Part shown: positions 53,633-62,734 of the stretch, piece after piece
How the letters are laid out: the number at the start of each line of letters is the position of its first letter
How positions within the stretch are numbered: position 1 is the first letter of the stretch
Origin: Pseudooceanicola aestuarii
GTDB lineage: Bacteria > Pseudomonadota > Alphaproteobacteria > Rhodobacterales > Rhodobacteraceae
Assembly: GCF_010614805.1 (NCBI RefSeq)
Contig: NZ_JAAFZC010000001.1
Coordinates: forward strand, 731,001 to 795,000
Length of the DNA stretch: 64,000 bases
Direction of reading: 5' to 3'
The notes under the pieces: model-generated
Databases searched by the model: none
Seen by the model: only the letters and a program-made list of their open reading frames with translations
What the model was told of the DNA's origin: nothing
Program-made: the position numbers and the translations under genes

Positions 53633-54024
53633 TCGACCTGTCCCCGCCCCCTCGCAAACCCCGCGCGGAATCCATCGTGCCGATGATCAACGTGGTGTTC
53701 CTGCTGCTGATCTTCTTCCTGATGACTTCGGAACTGTCGCCGCCCGAACCGATCGAGGTCACGCCGCCCAACGCCAAGGGGGAGGACGCCGAGGCGGCAC
53801 AGGCCGTACTTTTCCTGGGCCCTGAAGGCGATCTGGCCTTCCGCGAACTGACCGGGCCCGCCGCGCTGGCGGCCTTTGCCGCCGAAGCGGGCGCGGCAGG
53901 TACGCAACAGGCCCCGCGCCTGCGCGCCGACGCCAAGGCCCCCGCCACGCAGGTCGCCGCCGTTCTGCGCGATCTGGCTGCGGCGGGGCTGTCCTCGGTC
54001 GCGCTGGTGGCGGTGCCGCGATGA
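53629..54024 (+). CDS. exbD: ExbD biopolymer transport protein 2, membrane Asp replaced by Asn
   Basis: The 131-residue tandem paralogue has the same layout, with SIVPMINVVFLLLIFFLM at about 15-32. Position 21 is Asn where ExbD1 has the proton-carrying Asp20. The rest of the helix and the periplasmic domain look intact. It probably forms a heterodimer with ExbD1 in the ExbB5-ExbD2 complex, giving a motor with a single protonatable Asp. Whether it is functional is inferred only from conserved reading frame and translational coupling. Confidence 0.92.
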   Translation: MIDLSPPPRKPRAESIVPMINVVFLLLIFFLMTSELSPPEPIEVTPPNAKGEDAEAAQAVLFLGPEGDLAFRELTGPAALAAFAAEAGAAGTQQAPRLRADAKAPATQVAAVLRDLAAAGLSSVALVAVPR

Positions 54025-55073
54025 AGGCCGATTTCCCCCTTTTCGTGGCCGCCGCCGTGGGGCTGCACCTGGCCATTGTGCTCATCGCGCCCGAAGAGGA
54101 CGGCGGCGTCGCAGTGGGCGGCCAGGGTGGGGAGGCGACGGCCACCATCGCCGCCGTGACGCCCGAACTTGCCGCGCTGGTGCAGGAATGGGACACCCCG
54201 CCCGATACCGCCGAAGCGCCCGACACCCCCCCCATGGCCGAGGCCCCGGCGACAGAACAGCCCCCCGCGCCCACCCGCGACACCCCCGCGCCGCGTGTGG
54301 CCCTGCCCGATCTGCCGCGCGCGCAGGCGGAGATGCCAACCCTGCCAAGCGCCGAGATCGAGCGGCCCGAACCGCCCCAATCCATCCCCCTGGTCGCGCC
54401 CGACATATTGGCAGAGCCGGTGCCCGAGGACAGCGAGACGCCCGATATCGCCCGCCCGCAGGATGCCCCGCCGCCGCGCCCCCAGGCGCCGCAGCCGCAA
54501 GTCACGGTGCGGCCCGACCGCCCGGCCCTGCCGCAGGTGGACACCGCGCCGCCGCCGTCGCAGCAGGCGGTGAAACGCAGCCTGCGCCCGGTGGAACGCC
54601 CCGAGCGCCCCACCCGGACCGCCGAACCCAAGCCCCGACCCCAACCGCAGCAGGCCCGCCCGCAGCCACAGCGCAGAGAAGCCACCGGCCAGCGCGACAG
54701 TGTTGCGCAACAAGCGCGCAAGTCTGCCGGCAGCGGCGGGGCCTCTCAGGCCGGCGACGCCCGTAGCGCCGGAGCCAAAGCCGCAAGTGCCGCCCAGACC
54801 CAGCAACTGATGTCCGCCTGGGGCGCACGCATCCGTGCCCGCATCGAATCACGCAAACGCCATCCCGGCGGACGTGGTGGACGGGTCGTATTGCGAATTA
54901 CCGTGGCGCCTTCCGGGCAGGTCACCGGGGCCGGGATCGCCCAATCTTCGGGCCGGACGGCGCTGGACCGGGCGGCGATCACCGCCGTGCAACGCTCGGG
55001 CCGGATGCCTGCGGCGCCGCGCGGCCTGGGCGGGGGCAGCCAAAGCTTCACCCTGCCCATGAACTTCAACTAG
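54021..55073 (+). CDS. tonB: TonB energy transducer
   Basis: TonB spans the periplasm and transmits motor energy to outer membrane receptors. The 350-residue protein has an N-terminal anchor (LFVAAAVGLHLAIVLIAP, about 6-23, with the His that contacts ExbB/ExbD), a Pro/Glu/Ala-rich spacer of roughly 220 residues, and the C-terminal domain RARIESRKRHPGGRGGRVVLRI and VAPSGQVTGAGIAQSSG, ending PMNFN. The spacer is longer than in E. coli (239 residues in total). It overlaps exbD2 by 4 bases and closes the operon. Confidence 0.93.
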   Translation: MKADFPLFVAAAVGLHLAIVLIAPEEDGGVAVGGQGGEATATIAAVTPELAALVQEWDTPPDTAEAPDTPPMAEAPATEQPPAPTRDTPAPRVALPDLPRAQAEMPTLPSAEIERPEPPQSIPLVAPDILAEPVPEDSETPDIARPQDAPPPRPQAPQPQVTVRPDRPALPQVDTAPPPSQQAVKRSLRPVERPERPTRTAEPKPRPQPQQARPQPQRREATGQRDSVAQQARKSAGSGGASQAGDARSAGAKAASAAQTQQLMSAWGARIRARIESRKRHPGGRGGRVVLRITVAPSGQVTGAGIAQSSGRTALDRAAITAVQRSGRMPAAPRGLGGGSQSFTLPMNFN

Positions 55074-55267
55074 GCCCGGAGCCCAGCCTGCCCCCGTTCC
55101 GGGCTGAATGTGGCGCGAAACCGCGCCCGTTGGCCCGTCTGGCAGGCAGGTTTCTGGCCGAAGGCAGGCCTCTGAGATTTTTTCTGCCCGAAGACCATTT
55201 TCTTCGACGGAATTTTACGAAATGGACGTTTGATCTTTCGGACCGTTTGACAGAGGCTTTTTTCTCC

Positions 55268-56575
55268 ATGCGCACATTTCTCATGCTGATCGTGTCGGCA
55301 GCGATCCTGGCCGGGGCCTACGTGGTGACCTTCGGGCTGCCAGCACAGGTGGCGGCCATCATGGGCAGTGACAGCGCCGCGCCCGAAACCGGTGGCGCCC
55401 CCGCTGGCGCCGCGCGGGGGCCGGGCAGGCCCGGCGGGCCGCGCGGCCGGTCCGGGGCGACCACGGTGGTGACCACAGCGCTGGAACGCCAGCCCTATGA
55501 CAGCGTACTGACCGCCATCGGCACCGCCTCTGCCCTGCGCAGCGTGGAGGTCGTGTCGGACGCCGCCGGCACGGTGATCGAGACCAACCTGGCCCCCAAC
55601 CGGGAGGTCGAGGCCGGCGAAGTGCTGGTCCGGTTCGATGCCCGGACCCAGGTTCTGAACCTAGAGATCGCGCAGGCGGAATTGGATCAGGCCCGCGATA
55701 CCGTCTCTCGCTATGAACGGCTGCGCAACACCGGCAGCGCCACCGTCACGGATGTCACCCTGTCCGAAGCGCGGGTCAGCCAGCGCCTGGCCGAAGCCGC
55801 TGTCGGGCTGGCCGAAGTCGCGCTGGAGGACAAGACGATCCGCGCCCCCATCGCCGGCCGCCTTGGGCTGAGCGACGTGGATGTCGGCGATGCGCTGGCC
55901 GCCAATGCGGTGATCGCCACCATCGACCAGGCCGACGCGCTTCTGGTGGAATTCGAACTGCCCGAACGCGCCATCGGCCTGTTGGCCCGCGCCGACGAAG
56001 TCCTGCTGAGCACCTCGACCTTCACCGGGCGGGTCTTCACCGGGACGGTCGTGTCTTTTGACAGCCGGATCGACAGCGTCACCCGCAGCGTGACAGTCAA
56101 GGCGCGGATCGACAATCCCGAGGGGATGCTGTGGCCGGGCATGACGTTCTCCGTCCGGCTGGTTCAGCAAAGCGACCCGCTGCCGGCGTTGCCCGCAACG
56201 GCGATCACCTGGTCCCGCAGCGGGTCAAGCGTGTGGATCGATGCGGACGGAGTTGCCCAACAGGCCCCCGTGACCATCCTGTTCCGCCGCGACGAGATGG
56301 TTTGGATTGATGCCGATATCCCCGACGGCGCCATGATCGTCACCGAGGGCGCGCAGAAGCTGCGCGAAGGCGCAAGACTTGACCGCGCAGGGGAGGATGG
56401 CGCGGGGGCAGGCGGTGCGGGGGGACAGCGCGGCCCCCGGAATGGCGTCCGCGACGGCAGCCGAGAACCGGCCCGCCGGCCCGGCAACAGCCCCACTGCT
56501 TCGGGCGCGGGCGACACGCCGGCCGATACGGGCGCGACCCCCGGCCGGCCCGCCACCGCAAAGGAACCGACATGA
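55268..56575 (+). CDS. RND efflux periplasmic adaptor (membrane fusion protein)
   Basis: The 435-residue protein joins the RND pump to an outer membrane channel. It has an N-terminal signal or anchor (MRTFLMLIVSAAILAGAYV), a Gly/Pro/Arg-rich linker, a lipoyl domain split around a helical hairpin (EVLVRFDARTQVLNLEIAQAELDQAR, about 115-140), then TIRAPIAGRLGLSDVDVGDALAA and a beta barrel. The C-terminal 70 residues are Gly/Arg/Pro-rich low complexity, unusual for the family. The start at 55268 gives the signal peptide. It overlaps the pump gene by 4 bases. Confidence 0.92.
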   Translation: MRTFLMLIVSAAILAGAYVVTFGLPAQVAAIMGSDSAAPETGGAPAGAARGPGRPGGPRGRSGATTVVTTALERQPYDSVLTAIGTASALRSVEVVSDAAGTVIETNLAPNREVEAGEVLVRFDARTQVLNLEIAQAELDQARDTVSRYERLRNTGSATVTDVTLSEARVSQRLAEAAVGLAEVALEDKTIRAPIAGRLGLSDVDVGDALAANAVIATIDQADALLVEFELPERAIGLLARADEVLLSTSTFTGRVFTGTVVSFDSRIDSVTRSVTVKARIDNPEGMLWPGMTFSVRLVQQSDPLPALPATAITWSRSGSSVWIDADGVAQQAPVTILFRRDEMVWIDADIPDGAMIVTEGAQKLREGARLDRAGEDGAGAGGAGGQRGPRNGVRDGSREPARRPGNSPTASGAGDTPADTGATPGRPATAKEPT

Positions 56576-59500
56576 GCAGCGCGCCCTCCCGCTTTCGGTC
56601 GGGCCTGACCGATCTGTTCGTCTCCCGCCCGATCTTCGGGGTGGTCATCAACCTGCTGATCCTGATCGCCGGGCTGGCGGCCCTGGCCTCGGTCGATGTG
56701 CGCGAAATGCCCGACGTGGAGCAGCCCGTCCTGTCGGTGCGCACCAGCTACGAAGGGGCCGTCCCCGAAACCGTAGACCGGGAGATCACCCAGGTTCTGG
56801 AAGACGCGCTGAGCGCGCTGGACGGCCTGTCCTACATGGAAGCCACGTCCAGCACCGGCGAAAGCCGCATCACCATCGACCTGTCCGAAGGCACCGACGT
56901 CGATGTTGCCGCCAACGAAGCGCGGGAGATCGTCTCAAGCACCCTGCGCCAGCTGCCCGACGAGATCGACGACGATCCCAGCGTCTCCAAAAGCGACAGC
57001 AATGCCGACGCGATCATCCGCCTGGCCCTGCAAGGCAACGCCAGTCTGGACAATCTGACCGCTCTGGCCGAAGGCGCGATCTATGACCGCCTGGCCACCA
57101 TCGACGGCATCGCCGAGGTCACGGTGCGCGGCGACCGGTCCAACGAATTTCGCGTCACCCTGGACATCCCCGCCCTGCTGAGCCGGGGAATGACGATATT
57201 CGATGTCTCCGACGCCCTGACCGCCCTGCGCGACGACACCCCCCTTGGCCAGCTGGAGACCGATGTCCAGACGCTCGCCCTGCGAGTGGGCAATGCCGAC
57301 GTGACAGTGGAGACTGTTGGCCAGGTGCCGATCGACGCCAACACGCGGGTCTCCGACGTCGCCTTTGTCCAGCTGATCCCTGAGGATGGAGCCGTCGTGA
57401 CCCGCGTCAACGGACAGCCCGCCATCGGTCTGGACATCACCCGGCAATCGGCGGGCAACACGCTTTCCATCTCCCGCGATGTCGCGCTGGCGGTTGAGGA
57501 ATTGCAGGCCGACCTGCCCGAGAATGTGCAACTGATCGTCACCTCCGACGACGGGACGTTCATCGAAGGCGCGATCGAGGAAGTGGTGAAATCCATCGGC
57601 CTGGCGACGATGATCGTGGTCGCCGTGATCTTCGCCTTTCTCCGCTCACCGCGCGCCACCATCATCCCTGCGGTCACCATCCCCGTGGCGCTGATCGGCA
57701 CGATCGCGGCGATCTGGCTGACCGGGTTTTCCGTCAATACGATCAGCCTGTTGGCGCTGGTACTGGCGACCGGCATGGTGGTCGACGATTCCATCGTGGT
57801 GATCGAGAACATCGTGCGCAAGCGCAAACAGGGGTTGGGTGCCTTTGCCGCTGCCGCCTCCGGCACGAACGAGGTCTTCTTTGCCGTGATCTCCACCACC
57901 GCGACGCTCGCAGCGGTGTTCATCCCGATCTCCTTCCTGCCTGGACAGGCGGGCGGGGTGTTCAGCGAATTCGGCTTTGTCCTGGCCTTCGCCGTAACGC
58001 TGTCATCCATCACCGCGCTGACCCTGGCGCCGGTCATGGCGGCATTTCTCGACCCCGGCAAGGAGAAGACAACGTCCGCGGCTCCTGCGGCTCCCCCCGC
58101 GCGCGATGGCTGGGCCATGCGCGCTTTCAGCGCCGTGATGGACAAGGCGATCCGCATGCCGCTGCTGGTACTGGCCGTAGCGGGAGGCTTCGTCATCATC
58201 GCCGTCGGCGCGGCGGGCAGCCTGTCGTCAAGTATCACCCCGCAGGAGGATCGCGGCTTTTTCCTGGTGCAGGCGCGCGGCGCTTCCGACACGACGATCG
58301 AATATCTCGACACGCAGGTCACCCAGGTGGAGGATATCCTGGCCCCGTACCGCGAGGCGGGCGAAATCTCCACGGTGCAAAGCATCATCGGCGTGCGCGG
58401 CGGCACCAGCGCCTTCATCGTCGTGCGGCTGCCGGATTGGGATACCCGCGACCGATCCCAGGCCCAGATCGTCGCTGAAATCGGCGGCAAACTGTCGGCA
58501 GTGCCCGGTGTGCAGGCCAGCGCCCGCTCGACCAACAGCCTGAACATCCGGGGCGCGGGCCGAGGTCTGCAATTCGCCCTGACCGGCAACAACGTCGAAG
58601 CCATGACCGAGGCCGCCGATGCCCTGATCGCCGTGATGGCCCAGGACGCGACCTTCCTGAACCCGCAGCTGTCCGACGAATCCGTGCAGGCACAGTTCGA
58701 AATCCGCGTCGATCCGGACATGGCCAGTGTCTTCGGCCTGTCCGAGGCCGAAATCACCCAGACGATCGGCGCCATGATCCAGGGCAGGACTGCCGTCACC
58801 GTCTTTGAAAGCGACACGGAAACCGACGTGGTCGTGGTGCCCGGCGGCCCGCCGATCAACGACCCTGCCGACCTGGATTCGATCCAGCTACAATTGCCCG
58901 GCGGCGCCTATGTGCCCCTGTCGGCCGCCGCGACCCTGGTCCCGGTGGTCAGCCAGGCGACGCTGGAACGCCAGGGCGGATCGCTGGCCGTGGCGGTGCA
59001 GGCGAACCTGGGCGAGGGCGTGGACCTGGGCCAGGCGATGACCCGCCTGAGCGCACTTGCCGCTGACACGCTGCCCGACGGCATCGGCCTGATGTTCACC
59101 GGGGAGGCCGCCACCCTGAACGACGGCCAAAGCGCAATGTACCAGGTCTTCGGTGTCGCCTTCATCGTGGTGTTCCTGGTGCTTGCCGCGCAATTCGAAA
59201 GCATCGCCAGCGCCGTGGTGATCATGCTGACCGTGCCCTTCGGGCTGGCCGCCGCGCTGATGGCGATTTCCCTCAGCGGGGGGTCTTTGAACTATTACAG
59301 CCAGATCGGTCTGGTCATGCTGATCGGGGTGATGGCCAAGAACGGTATCCTGATCGTCGAGTTCGCCAATCAGTTGCGCGAAGCCGGGCAGGATATCGAT
59401 AGCGCCATCCGCGACGCCCTGCGCCTGCGGATCCGGCCAGTCATGATGACCATGGTCTCTACCGTCTTTGGCGGCCTGCCCCTGATCCTGACCTCGGGCG

Positions 59501-59670
59501 CAGGGGCAGAGGCCCGGATCGCCGTCGGCTGGGTGATTGTCGGCGGCCTGGGCTTTGCCACCGTCTTCACCCTGTTCCTGACACCGGTCTTCTACCGCTG
59601 GATCGCCGAATGGGGGGCCACTCCCGGCATGGCCGCCAAACGTCTGCAACGCGAGGTCACCAGCGTGTGA
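56572..59670 (+). CDS. RND family efflux pump, inner membrane transporter
   Basis: The 1032-residue protein is an AcrB/MexB-superfamily proton antiporter. It shows the first helix SRPIFGVVINLLILIAGL, porter domain segments, and the proton relay Asp405-Asp406 in GMVVDDSIVVIENI, followed by repeat 2 with its own 6 helices and GVMAKNGILIVEFANQ (Lys near the relay). It is of the hydrophobic-amphiphilic (HAE1/HAE2) type rather than heavy metal type, since the CusA methionines are not evident. Substrates are unknown and no outer membrane TolC gene is adjacent. Confidence 0.94.
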   Translation: MSSAPSRFRSGLTDLFVSRPIFGVVINLLILIAGLAALASVDVREMPDVEQPVLSVRTSYEGAVPETVDREITQVLEDALSALDGLSYMEATSSTGESRITIDLSEGTDVDVAANEAREIVSSTLRQLPDEIDDDPSVSKSDSNADAIIRLALQGNASLDNLTALAEGAIYDRLATIDGIAEVTVRGDRSNEFRVTLDIPALLSRGMTIFDVSDALTALRDDTPLGQLETDVQTLALRVGNADVTVETVGQVPIDANTRVSDVAFVQLIPEDGAVVTRVNGQPAIGLDITRQSAGNTLSISRDVALAVEELQADLPENVQLIVTSDDGTFIEGAIEEVVKSIGLATMIVVAVIFAFLRSPRATIIPAVTIPVALIGTIAAIWLTGFSVNTISLLALVLATGMVVDDSIVVIENIVRKRKQGLGAFAAAASGTNEVFFAVISTTATLAAVFIPISFLPGQAGGVFSEFGFVLAFAVTLSSITALTLAPVMAAFLDPGKEKTTSAAPAAPPARDGWAMRAFSAVMDKAIRMPLLVLAVAGGFVIIAVGAAGSLSSSITPQEDRGFFLVQARGASDTTIEYLDTQVTQVEDILAPYREAGEISTVQSIIGVRGGTSAFIVVRLPDWDTRDRSQAQIVAEIGGKLSAVPGVQASARSTNSLNIRGAGRGLQFALTGNNVEAMTEAADALIAVMAQDATFLNPQLSDESVQAQFEIRVDPDMASVFGLSEAEITQTIGAMIQGRTAVTVFESDTETDVVVVPGGPPINDPADLDSIQLQLPGGAYVPLSAAATLVPVVSQATLERQGGSLAVAVQANLGEGVDLGQAMTRLSALAADTLPDGIGLMFTGEAATLNDGQSAMYQVFGVAFIVVFLVLAAQFESIASAVVIMLTVPFGLAAALMAISLSGGSLNYYSQIGLVMLIGVMAKNGILIVEFANQLREAGQDIDSAIRDALRLRIRPVMMTMVSTVFGGLPLILTSGAGAEARIAVGWVIVGGLGFATVFTLFLTPVFYRWIAEWGATPGMAAKRLQREVTSV

Positions 59671-59749
59671 CCCCGACCTTCCGCCGCGCCCTCCAGCGTC
59701 GGCGGAGGGCTGATTGCGGGCAACCACCCGGTTGGCACCGCGGTTGATC

Positions 59750-59866
59750 TGCCGGCCTCGGGCTGAGTGGCGGCTATCGGTACCCAGTTCCACGGCAAGA
59801 GCTCGTCGAGCCGGTTGATCTTCTGGTCGTGAATCCGGTCGAGGAGGTCAGGCGCTACAAGCCGAA
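59750..59866 (-). pseudogene. IS66-type transposase, C-terminal remnant
   Basis: On the minus strand the frame reads LLDRIHDQKINRLDELLPWNW, the conserved end of the IS66 TnpC transposase (written in part: INRLDELLPWNW). Only this tail remains; the upstream catalytic DDE domain is missing and the reading continues out of family downstream. No terminal repeats are visible. It is one of two overlapping mobile-element scraps between the RND operon and the rRNA operon. Confidence 0.72.
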
Positions 59867-60110
59867 CGCGACGCGCTCATCCCTGCGCCGATCGAGCTTC
59901 CAACGGGTCTGCCCGCGCTCTACCGGTCCCATGTTGAGGATCTGGTGGGAACGCTCACGGACGAGGCCGTGGCGGGCCCGGCAGCTGATGAGTTGCACAC
60001 GCTGGTCGAGACGGTGGTCGTCTCCTGGGACGAGGAGGCGGAGCTCCACACGCTGGAGATCCGTGGCAAGCTGTTGGAATTGTTGAGCTTTGGGGACAGC
60101 AAAAAGGCCG
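59849..60110 (+). pseudogene. Serine recombinase, C-terminal remnant
   Basis: The plus-strand frame reads ERDALIPAPIELPTGLPALY, then SHVEDLVGTLTDEAV, ELHTLVETVVVSWDEEAELHT and IRGKLLELLSF, which resembles the extreme C-terminal region of large serine recombinases (the part after the zinc ribbon and coiled coil). No catalytic domain is present. The frame runs on through the terminator into the antisense of tRNA-fMet, where it reads VGFEPTTFRL; that part is not protein. It overlaps the IS66 scrap on the other strand. Confidence 0.65.
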
Positions 60111-60131
60111 CTTCCCTTTCGGGAGCGGCGT
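60101..60131 (-). terminator. Rho-independent terminator of the rRNA operon
   Basis: On the minus strand GCCGCTCCC, loop GAAA and GGGAAGCGGC form a stem immediately followed by CTTTTTGCTG. It lies 13 bases after tRNA-fMet and ends the operon. Confidence 0.9.
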
Positions 60132-60143
60132 CTTCGCTAAAGC

Positions 60144-60220
<77 letters not shown>

Positions 60221-60286
60221 TCAATTTTGTCCTGATCGGTTTTTTTCATCGTTATAGAGAGAAATCTTTTTGATGTTTCTTGCTAG

Positions 60287-60402
60287 GTCTGGCGGCGACT
60301 TACTCTCCCACGTCTTGAGACGCAGTACCATCAGCGCTACGGCACTTAACGGCCAGGTTCGGGATGGGGCTGGGTGTTTTGCTCGCGCTATGACCACCAG
60401 AC
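60287..60402 (-). rRNA. rrf: 5S ribosomal RNA
   Basis: The 116-base gene reads on the minus strand GTCTGGTGGTCATAGCGCGA to GTCGCCGCCAGAC, with complementary ends forming helix I. Internal CCCATCCCGAACCTGGCCG and GTGGGAGAGTA segments are the conserved loop regions. It lies 77 bases after 23S. Confidence 0.97.
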
Positions 60403-60902
60403 CGAGGAAGAAACATCAATTGTTGTCCAAGTCTGGGTGTTGACTTTTGAGTAGAGCTTTCTGGCTTCTACTGGATCAAATCAAGCCTATCGGGCAATTA
60501 GTACCGGTCAACTGAATGCATTGCTGCACTTACATCTCCGGCCTATCGACGTGGTGGTCTACCACGGCCCTCGGGGATACCTTGTTTTGAGGGGGGCTTC
60601 CCGCTTAGATGCCTTCAGCGGTTATCCTGTCCGATCATAGCTACCCTGCACTGCCGTTGGCACGACAACAGGTCCACCAGTGGATCGTTCACCCCGGTCC
60701 TCTCGTACTAGGGGCAACTCCTCTCAAGTATCCTACACCCACGGCAGATAGGGACCGAACTGTCTCACGACGTTCTAAACCCAGCTCACGTACCTCTTTA
60801 AACGGCGAACAGCCGTACCCTTGGGACCTGCTCCAGCCCCAGGATGAGATGAGCCGACATCGAGGTGCCAAACACTGCCGTCGATATGGACTCTTGGGCA
60901 GT

Positions 60903-60956
<54 letters not shown>

Positions 60957-61094
60957 TCGGGACCACCGGATCACTATGGCCGTCTTTCGACTCTGCTCGA
61001 CTTGTCAGTCTCGCAGTCAGGCTGGCTTCTGCCATTGCACTCAACGAGCGATTTCCGACCGCTCTGAGCCAACCTTCGCGCGCCTCCGTTACGC

Positions 61095-61129
<35 letters not shown>

Positions 61130-61384
61130 ACACAGGGTCCCGGAACCCGATAAGGGATCGCGGTTAGACATCAAGCAGAACAAGGGTGGTATCTCAAGGA
61201 TGGCTCCACCGAGACTGGCGTCCCGGTTTCGAAGCCTACCACCTATCCTGCACATGTTGTGCCTGATGCCAGTGTGAAGCTGTAGTAAAGGTGCACGGGG
61301 TCTTTCCGTCTAACCGCGGGAAGCCTGCATCTTGACAGGCAATTCAATTTCGCTGAGTCGATGTTGGAGACAGCGGGGAAGTCG

Positions 61385-61475
<91 letters not shown>

Positions 61476-62202
61476 AATTCGGAGCTTGCACTCCTCCTTT
61501 TAACCTTCCGGCACCGGGCAGGCGTCAGACCCTATACGTCGTCTTGCGACTTCGCAGAGCCCTGTGTTTTTAGTAAACAGTCGCCACCCCCTGGTTTGTG
61601 CCCCCAGATCCAAGTTGCCTTGAACCCGGGCTCCCTTCTCGCGAACTTACGGGAGTATTTTGCCGAGTTCCTTCAACATCGTTCTCTCAAGCGCCTTGGT
61701 ATTCTCTACCAGTCCACCTGTGTCGGTTTAGGGTACGATCCAATGAGAGGCTATTTCCAGGGACCGATCAGCGGCCCACCCAATCCGATAAGGGTGAACA
61801 ACCTTCACGATCCGTCACATCTCTCTGGCTCAGGAATATTAACCTGATTCCCATCGACTACGCCTTTCGGCCTCGCCTTAGGGGTCGGCTTACCCTGCTC
61901 AGATTAGCTTTAAGCAGGAACCCTTGGACTTTCGGCGACAGGGTCTCTCACCCTGTTTGTCGCTACTCATGTCATCATTCTCGCTAGTGATCTCTCCACC
62001 GGATCGCTTACGCGCCGGCTTCACAGAAAACTCCGCTCCTCCAACGCCCCCCGGAGGGGACTAAGGAGGAATGGAATTATGTCACACTACGCTCCGCTAC
62101 CATGCCTTACGGCATCCTCAGCTTCGGCTCATGGCTTGAGCCCCGTTACATCTTCGCCGCAGGACAACTTGTTTAGACCAGTGAGCTGTTACGCTATCTT
62201 TA

Positions 62203-62233
<31 letters not shown>

Positions 62234-62734
62234 TTGTTTTGGTCGTCCCACCTGCTTTCCCACTTAGCCATGAATTGGGGGCCTTAGCTGGAGGTCAGGG
62301 TTGTTTCCCTCTCCACTACGGGCGTTAGCACCCGCAGTGTGTCTGCCATCTAGTACTCCCGGGTATTCGGAGTTTGGTTAGGATCAGTAAGCCTGTGGGG
62401 CCCCATTACCCATCCAGTGCTCTACCCCCCGGGGTATTCGGATGACGCTCTACCTAAATAGATTTCGCGGAGAACCAGCTATCTCCGAGTTTGATTGGCC
62501 TTTCACCCCTAGGCACAACTCATCCCGACCTTTTTCAACAGGTGTGGGTTCGGACCTCCAGTACGTGTTACCGTACCTTCATCCTGGTCATGCCTAGATC
62601 ACTCGGTTTCGGGTCTGATCCATCTAACTCGACGCCCTATTAAGACTCGCTTTCGCTGCGCCTACACCTAACGGCTTAAGCTTGCTAGATAGACCAAGTC
62701 GATGACCCATTATACAAAAGGTACGCCGTCACAA

